In this document: piece after piece, positions 36,508-41,676 of the stretch
How the letters are laid out: each line of letters starts with the position of its first letter
How positions within the stretch are numbered: position 1 is the stretch's first letter
Origin: an uncultured Bacteroidales bacterium
GTDB taxonomy: Bacteria > Bacteroidota > Bacteroidia > Bacteroidales > Bacteroidaceae
NCBI GenBank assembly: GCA_902779875.1
Contig: CACZCX010000031.1
Coordinates: 1 to 41,676, forward strand
Reading direction: 5' to 3'
DNA: 41,676 bases
Position numbers and translations under genes: made by a program
Notes under the pieces: generated by a model
Databases searched by the model: none
The model's input: the letters and a program-made list of their open reading frames with translations, nothing else
What the model was told of the DNA's origin: nothing

Positions 36508-38632
36508 ATGAAAGTTCTTTTCCGACCGCTGACATTAGCCGCCTTACTGGTAGCATCAGCATGTACAAGTGACATCAAGGACGATATCGAGAATATCGAT
36601 CCCAACAGCAAGACTTCAATCTCATTCTCCGTTGAGGAGAACCACACTCCCATGACACGTGCCGGTTTCACCGCATCGACCAAGATTGCCATGCGCATAA
36701 AGAGTGAGAACGGAACAGCCGCCAAATACACCCGTACCGTCGCTACAGCATCTGCAGCCGCTTCCGGTAAGGAGTATTCTGACATCTCCACCGACGGAGC
36801 CTATATCCGTTACTGGGATGATGCTTTCGGCCGTGCAGCAAAGCTCTCTGTATTTGCTTTGGCAGTTCCCAACAAAACCGATGTGGTGAACAACGGAAAG
36901 AATGTTGAGCAGAAACTGACCGCCGGAGGCGACGGCTGGTTCACCGAGGCTACCGAGAATGAAAAGATCAACTGGACCGTTTCAACCGAACAGACTGCCG
37001 AGACCCTTGCAAACGAGGACCTGACCTACAGCAACAACATCAAAGAGGGTGGTTTGAACGGTGTTTACAAGTATGATTTCGCAACCGAAAAATATCCGGT
37101 TTACAGCGCAGACCTTGAGGACGGTCAGATGAAGTTCCGTCTCAGGGACGATGCCGATGTAACCGGCCCCGGTAAGTTTGACAAGGGACACCTTATTTTC
37201 AACCATGCTCTGAGCCGTATCACCGTCAACCTGGTTAAGGGTGAGGGATTCTCAGGTGACGGATCTTTCCAGTTCGCAACCGGAACCAACGTACAGGTTC
37301 TGAACGTTCCCGTATCGGGTGACCTTGACCTCAGTGCAGGCACATGGTCAGACGTAAACAGTGATGACATTGACAAGATACATTGACAAGATGGTTTTAC
37401 TTACCCCCGCAGCAGGAGTAGCATACTCCCTGATGGCCCAGATCCTTCCTGATTACGAAATCAGCAAGACATCGGTCACAAATCTGCTGTCATTCACCAT
37501 CGATAACAACACTTACTACATCACACAGGCTCAGATGTATGACGCCTTGAAGAATGCTGTCACCAATGACGGCACCAAGATTACCATGGCGCAGGGTTCG
37601 AACTATATCTTCCAGATAACTGTAAACAAGACCCAGATTGCAAACGTTACTGCAGTGGTTGAGCCTTGGGTTGATGTTACATCCGCCGTTTGGGAGCCTT
37701 CAAACGCCCGTATCACTCTCAATAGCATTTATGACTCTCAGTCTGGTGAATCCAGCACGAATTTTGATCTGTACCGCCTGCTTGACGAGAGCCCTACAAT
37801 TTCTGATTCCTATGTAGGTACGAACTGGGACGGTGACTATACCGATAAGGCTTCCAGCCTGACCGATAACGGTAACGGCGGCTGGGATACCGACTGGTAC
37901 TTTGATAACAACAAGTCATACTATCACTTCCGTACGGTAAATAAAGACACTGCGGTTGTTACCTCTGCAGACCAGGACTATTTTGAAATCCATGCCGGTC
38001 CTGCAGCATCTACCGATCCTCACTGGGGCGCTCCCATGACTCAGGAGCCCGTCTATGATGTCACAAAGGGATATGAAGATGCCCTTTCACCTGCCATAGG
38101 TGCCACTAAGTCAAATATCAATATCACCGACCAGCATATGTTGAGTAAGGTCATTGTAAATCTGCAGACCACTGACGGTGCCGACCAGGTTGACTTTACA
38201 GGCAGCAAGGTATACATAACCCAGATCCATAAAAAGGGACAGGTTCAGATGGGTAACGGTCTGGTTACTCCTACAGGAACACCCGGTCAGTTGACGATGG
38301 ACGGCAATGCAGCCGGAACTCAGTTTACCTATGCAGTAGTTCCCCAGGCTCTTGTACGCGGCAGCAACGATGACGACTATGTAGGAATCACCATCGTTAC
38401 AGGTGACAACAACCAGTATTACATCGTAAAGAATCTGAGTGAGATTGTCGCTACCTCCGTTGACAATGAGAAGAACCAGGCACAGGGCGCAGCTATTACC
38501 CGCTGGTATCCCGGTCACACATACGAGTACACATTCACACTCAAGAAGGCTGCCATTGACAAGATTACCTGCACCGTTCAGGGCTGGGTAAATGTCGTAG
38601 CCGATAACAAGGAAATATCTCTCGAAGACTGA
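36508..38632 (+). pseudogene. Double-length fimbrillin interrupted by a 13-bp tandem duplication (possible phase-off allele)
   Basis: The first frame (36508-37386) has a lipoprotein signal (Cys19), acidic TSDIKDD, a TRA site at 50-52 and a fimbrillin domain with YIRYWDDAFGRAAKLSVFAL and FNHALSRITVNLVKGEGF. It then stops in DIDKIH. The continuation (GVAYSLMAQILPDYEIS, NYIFQITVNKTQI, then a second fimbrillin-like unit ending YEYTFTLKKAAIDKITCTVQGWVNV) is in the next frame. The cause is visible: the 13 bases at 37367-37379 are repeated exactly at 37380-37392. Removing one copy joins the frames as DIDKMVLL and gives one protein of about 703 residues, matching the architecture of the downstream gene. 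As written, the product is a 292-residue truncated pilin. Confidence 0.88.
37367..37392 (+). repeat. Exact 13-bp tandem duplication causing frameshift
   Basis: ACATTGACAAGAT occurs twice in direct contact (37367-37379 and 37380-37392). Thirteen is not a multiple of three, so the second copy shifts the pilin frame and brings in a TGA at 37384-37386. Confidence 0.97.
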
Positions 38633-38641
38633 TAAACCGTC

Positions 38642-40699
38642 ATGACAGGAAAGAAGATTGTTTTCTCTCTCATAACCCTGCTTGTAGCCGGACTGTGGTC
38701 CTGCACGAGTGACGAGCTGTGGGAATCACCTGACAACCGTGAGGGCGGAGCCATCGACCTGAACGTGGGCGTGGCCAGTTCTCCTGCGGGTAGGATAGCT
38801 ACGCGTGCAGGTGAACCTACATTCTACGCCATGCAGGCCGGAACTCAGGTCAGGCTCAAGGTGGACGGTATATGGAAGAGAATATCTGAAACGGATCCTG
38901 TGAGTCAGAAGACCACTTGCCTGACGGTTGCCGCCACTCCGGGTGCAAAGGTCAATGCGTTGTCATTCACCGAAAGCGAACTGCTTTACTGGGATGACTA
39001 CGGAACCGGTGACCCGGACAATGCAGCAAGCCGTGCCAGCGGTCTTAAGATTCTGGGTGTGGCTGTTGACGGCAAGAGTGCTGCTCCAGCCATCGCAGAC
39101 GATGCAGCCTGGGAGAGCCTTGATTGGAACGTAGTAACTGACGGAGACGATGTGCTGAGCGGTGACATCATCGTATCGAACAACCTTACGGGTTATAAGT
39201 TCGAGCAGAGAAATGATGACGCTGCCCGTAAGATGGTGTTCGTCCATCCTCTAAGCAAGATAACCGTAAACCTCAAGGCAGGGCAGGGCTTTACCCTGGG
39301 CTCCGTAGGTGCTACCACAAATAAGTTTGAGGCCGATCCTACAGTGACTCTGTCAACCGCAACCACTCTGGCAGGCATTGCCGACCCCGACAACAACTAC
39401 GTGCTGGCAACGGGTACGGTAAGCATCAAGAACGCCAATGCCACGAGCAACGGCACCAAATCAACAGTGATTGCAGGAACCACAAGCACTACCGATAATG
39501 ACATTACCGTCATCAAACAGGCAGTGGTTTATCCCGGCACACAACTCGGAGCCGATGACGATGCCGTCATAGCAGTCCTTAACGCCGATGACAACATCTA
39601 CTACATCAAGGCAAAGGAGATACATGACGCCATCACTGCCAAAGGCGGTCACACAGATTTCAAGACTCTGTCCGGTTATAACTACATACTGAACATAACC
39701 GTCAACAAGACCGGAATCCGGGTAACAGCTACCGTCACTGATTGGGAAACCGTTAATTCCGATGAGGTTTATCCCGTCATCAACGTCAATACCGTGGTGG
39801 GAGACGCTGGCGGCCCCGTACCCGCCGGATTTACCAACTTCGCTTTCTGGCGCAGTGAGACCATTGATGCCGATTACCAGCACGAGGCCACTCCCGCCAT
39901 CAACAATGACGGAACGACCGACTGGACATCGACCACAGTCCTGTACTGGACCAGTCACAGCCAGCATTACCATTTCCGCGGAATATTCCCGGCTGGCACG
40001 ACGGTAACGCAGAACGCCGCCTCCAAGCAGGTGGTTGAGGTTGCCAATGCCGGTTATGATGATTCAGCGTTCCCAGGCAATCTGATAATAGGAATGCCTG
40101 AGTTCAGCGGCAGTGACTACATGTGTGACAATGACGACCATACTCCGGTCGATATGCGCCAGGAGGGTATATGCGCCCGTACATCGGCCATAAACATGAA
40201 TTTCCGCTACATGATGAGTCAGGTGGAGGTGAACGTCACTTCAAGTGATCCCTCGGATGACGATTATGTAAACCTTACCTACTGTGAGGTGGAACTTCTG
40301 AATGTGGGTACCGCCGGCGAGATAGCCCTGAGCGACCGCAGCGCCACGGTAACGACCGATGGCCAGACATATGCAATGAGCAATGTCGGCACCAGCAGCG
40401 TACACTATCATGACGCCATGATACCGCAGACTCTGGTCAATGCCGACAGCAGTAACAAGGTGAGATTCCGTATCACGGTGTATAAGGATGACACTCATAC
40501 CGAAAGGGATATCTATTATGCCGATGTGGCTCCCATCAAGGTGAGAGTCGCAGGTGCCCTGACATCGGCCCCTGTAAGCGAATGGGAGTCAGGCGTACAC
40601 TACGTGTATAACCTCAAGATCACCAAAACTGAGATTAAGACGACTGCAACCCTTACCGACTGGACTACTGTCGAGGCAAGTGAGGATGTATGGTTCTGA
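38642..40699 (+). CDS. Double-length fimbrillin-family lipoprotein
   Basis: This 685-residue protein has a lipoprotein signal (Cys21) with TSDE after the Cys and a TRA site at 54-56 (RIATRAGEP). It contains two fimbrillin-like units in one chain. Unit 1 has LLYWDDYG, VHPLSKITVNLKAGQGF and a closing YNYILNITVNKTGIRVTATV (about 345-370). Unit 2 has FAFWRSE, HYHFRGIFPAG, NFRYMMSQVEVNVTS and closes with HYVYNLKITKTEIKTTATLT followed by DWTTV. Only unit 1 carries a signal and TRA site, so the units are made as a covalent pair. Typical fimbrillins are 300-450 residues. It shares its layout with the interrupted gene upstream, 9 bases away. Confidence 0.82.
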   Translation: MTGKKIVFSLITLLVAGLWSCTSDELWESPDNREGGAIDLNVGVASSPAGRIATRAGEPTFYAMQAGTQVRLKVDGIWKRISETDPVSQKTTCLTVAATPGAKVNALSFTESELLYWDDYGTGDPDNAASRASGLKILGVAVDGKSAAPAIADDAAWESLDWNVVTDGDDVLSGDIIVSNNLTGYKFEQRNDDAARKMVFVHPLSKITVNLKAGQGFTLGSVGATTNKFEADPTVTLSTATTLAGIADPDNNYVLATGTVSIKNANATSNGTKSTVIAGTTSTTDNDITVIKQAVVYPGTQLGADDDAVIAVLNADDNIYYIKAKEIHDAITAKGGHTDFKTLSGYNYILNITVNKTGIRVTATVTDWETVNSDEVYPVINVNTVVGDAGGPVPAGFTNFAFWRSETIDADYQHEATPAINNDGTTDWTSTTVLYWTSHSQHYHFRGIFPAGTTVTQNAASKQVVEVANAGYDDSAFPGNLIIGMPEFSGSDYMCDNDDHTPVDMRQEGICARTSAINMNFRYMMSQVEVNVTSSDPSDDDYVNLTYCEVELLNVGTAGEIALSDRSATVTTDGQTYAMSNVGTSSVHYHDAMIPQTLVNADSSNKVRFRITVYKDDTHTERDIYYADVAPIKVRVAGALTSAPVSEWESGVHYVYNLKITKTEIKTTATLTDWTTVEASEDVWF

Positions 40700-40713
40700 A
40701 AAAGACTGATAAA

Positions 40714-41676
40714 ATGACATTCAAGAAGTATATAGCTCTTTCTGTTTCAGCACTGCTCCTGATGGGCTGCAGCGGTGTGGGAACCGGTATTGACACTCCT
40801 CAGGAGAGTCTGCCGCTGGTTCTGGAACCGACTCTGTCCGGCAGCAGGATCGTGACACGAGCCGTAGGCGGAGCGTTTGAGACAGATGACGAGCTGCTCT
40901 GTTATGTCCGTCACGTCATTGATGACAACGGAGATTACAACAATGTGCAGGCCAAGCTGGTTACCGTCATAAACGGTCAGCCCACCGTGCCTCTCTATTG
41001 GGATGATTTCAGCAACTCCGCAACAGCTGCGACCGATCTTCGTACAGCTGATCACGGCCTGCATACTTTCTACGGTTATTGCTATAACGGAGGCACTCCG
41101 TCAACAACACTGATCCAGGAAACCGGCGTTCTGGGATGGACGACATCCGCCGACCAGCGTTCGGCCAGCACCCTGAAGGCCAATGACCTGCTGTGGTCTC
41201 CCAGCCAGACGATGGTTACATACAACCACGCCCGTAACGCACACGGCACTCTGACTGTTCCCTACAGTCATGCCATGAGCAAGTTCACCATAGTACTTGT
41301 GGCAGGCGAGGGTTTTGTGGCCGGTGACCTTACCGGTGCCTCGGTAACCCTAAGCGGAATGAACCTGACCGGTACATTCACTGCAACCACAGGTGATGTG
41401 GCAGCCAGCGGCACCACAACCGTAAAGATGTATGCCGGTGCGTCATCAACTACCGCGCAGAGCCTGCCTTGCCGTTCATATGAGGCAGTATCAGTGCCTA
41501 AGGTAGCCCTGACTTCAGGAAACCTCTTGGCCGATGCAATTAACGTAGGTGGAAATGACTACCGCATCCTTCTGACCGATGACATCATCTCAGCCTGGTC
41601 TTCAGGCATTGCAACCGGAAAGAGCATGAGCGGTGTGAACTACAAGCTGACCGTAGTGCTGAACAAGCAGGAGATA
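40714..41676 (+). CDS. Fimbrillin-family lipoprotein, 3' end outside window
   Basis: The frame is open from the ATG at 40714 to the last base (321 residues), so the C-terminus is missing. It has a lipoprotein signal MTFKKYIALSVSALLLMGC (Cys19) and a TRA site at 48-50 (RIVTRAVGG). Fimbrillin N-domain features are ELLCYVRHV, TVPLYWDDF and HTFYGYCYNGG. The C-domain start VPYSHAMSKFTIVLVAGEGF matches the LSKITVNLKAGQGF block of its neighbours, and VNYKLTVVLNKQEI at the edge matches the NITVNKTGI block. That block closes unit 1 in the double pilins, so this gene may also continue into a second unit. It starts 14 bases after the previous stop and is probably in the same operon. Confidence 0.82.
   Translation, partial: MTFKKYIALSVSALLLMGCSGVGTGIDTPQESLPLVLEPTLSGSRIVTRAVGGAFETDDELLCYVRHVIDDNGDYNNVQAKLVTVINGQPTVPLYWDDFSNSATAATDLRTADHGLHTFYGYCYNGGTPSTTLIQETGVLGWTTSADQRSASTLKANDLLWSPSQTMVTYNHARNAHGTLTVPYSHAMSKFTIVLVAGEGFVAGDLTGASVTLSGMNLTGTFTATTGDVAASGTTTVKMYAGASSTTAQSLPCRSYEAVSVPKVALTSGNLLADAINVGGNDYRILLTDDIISAWSSGIATGKSMSGVNYKLTVVLNKQEI

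Overview
The window looks like a Bacteroidales chromosome segment (Bacteroides/Prevotella-type relative; not resolved to genus). The reasons are type V pilus (fimbrillin) lipoproteins, DUF4906/DUF5119/DUF3575/DUF5106 families, a BlaR1-like peptidase ending in a TonB C-terminal domain, a thiSEGCHF-type thiamine operon, EFR1 ferredoxin, and -7 boxes of the Bacteroidetes TAnnTTTG type. No rRNA, tRNA, CRISPR array or transposase gene was seen.

Layout. (1) 1-3645, plus strand: tail of a surface-lipoprotein locus. It holds the C-terminus of a FISUMP-like protein, a DUF4906+FISUMP lipoprotein broken by a lesion near 2048, and a DUF5106/thioredoxin-like lipoprotein whose last codons run into a palindromic repeat. 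(2) 3838-5730: a BlaI/BlaR1-type repressor and membrane protease pair with palindromic operator candidates, closed by a 25-bp perfect hairpin. (3) 13395-5796, minus strand: seven tightly packed genes, probably one transcript. In order these are a DUF3575 outer-membrane protein, two paralogous BamA/TamA-like barrels, a COG0523 metallochaperone GTPase with an extreme His/Asp linker, a Fur/Zur regulator with a His tail, a QueH-MTHFS fusion, and an EFR1 ferredoxin. (4) 13563-19562: nucleoside permease, TonB-dependent receptor, membrane LytTR regulator (minus) and guaA. (5) 19696-21642: a large unrecognised surface lipoprotein. (6) 21735-28267: a TPP riboswitch followed by thiS-thiE(broken)-thiG-thiC-thiF-thiH-thiE2/tenI-thiD. 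(7) 28354-30975: a GH3 glycosidase lipoprotein. (8) 31225-end: a type V pilus locus with DUF3575 protein, DUF5119 lipoprotein and five fimbrillin-like lipoproteins. Two of these are double-length, one is interrupted by an exact 13-bp tandem duplication, and the last runs off the window.

The most notable observations are these. A 13-bp duplication in a pilin gene can be undone exactly by losing one copy, so it is a candidate on/off switch. Two pilins are covalent doubles. The first thiE lacks its substrate-binding segment while a second ThiE/TenI-like gene is intact. Metal homeostasis, queuosine/folate and outer-membrane barrels share one operon. A family of palindromes sharing the core GGGACGGTT sits at three gene ends. 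All assignments are from reading the sequence and from family knowledge; no database search was run. The window may come from an assembled genome, so each frameshift could be an assembly error.
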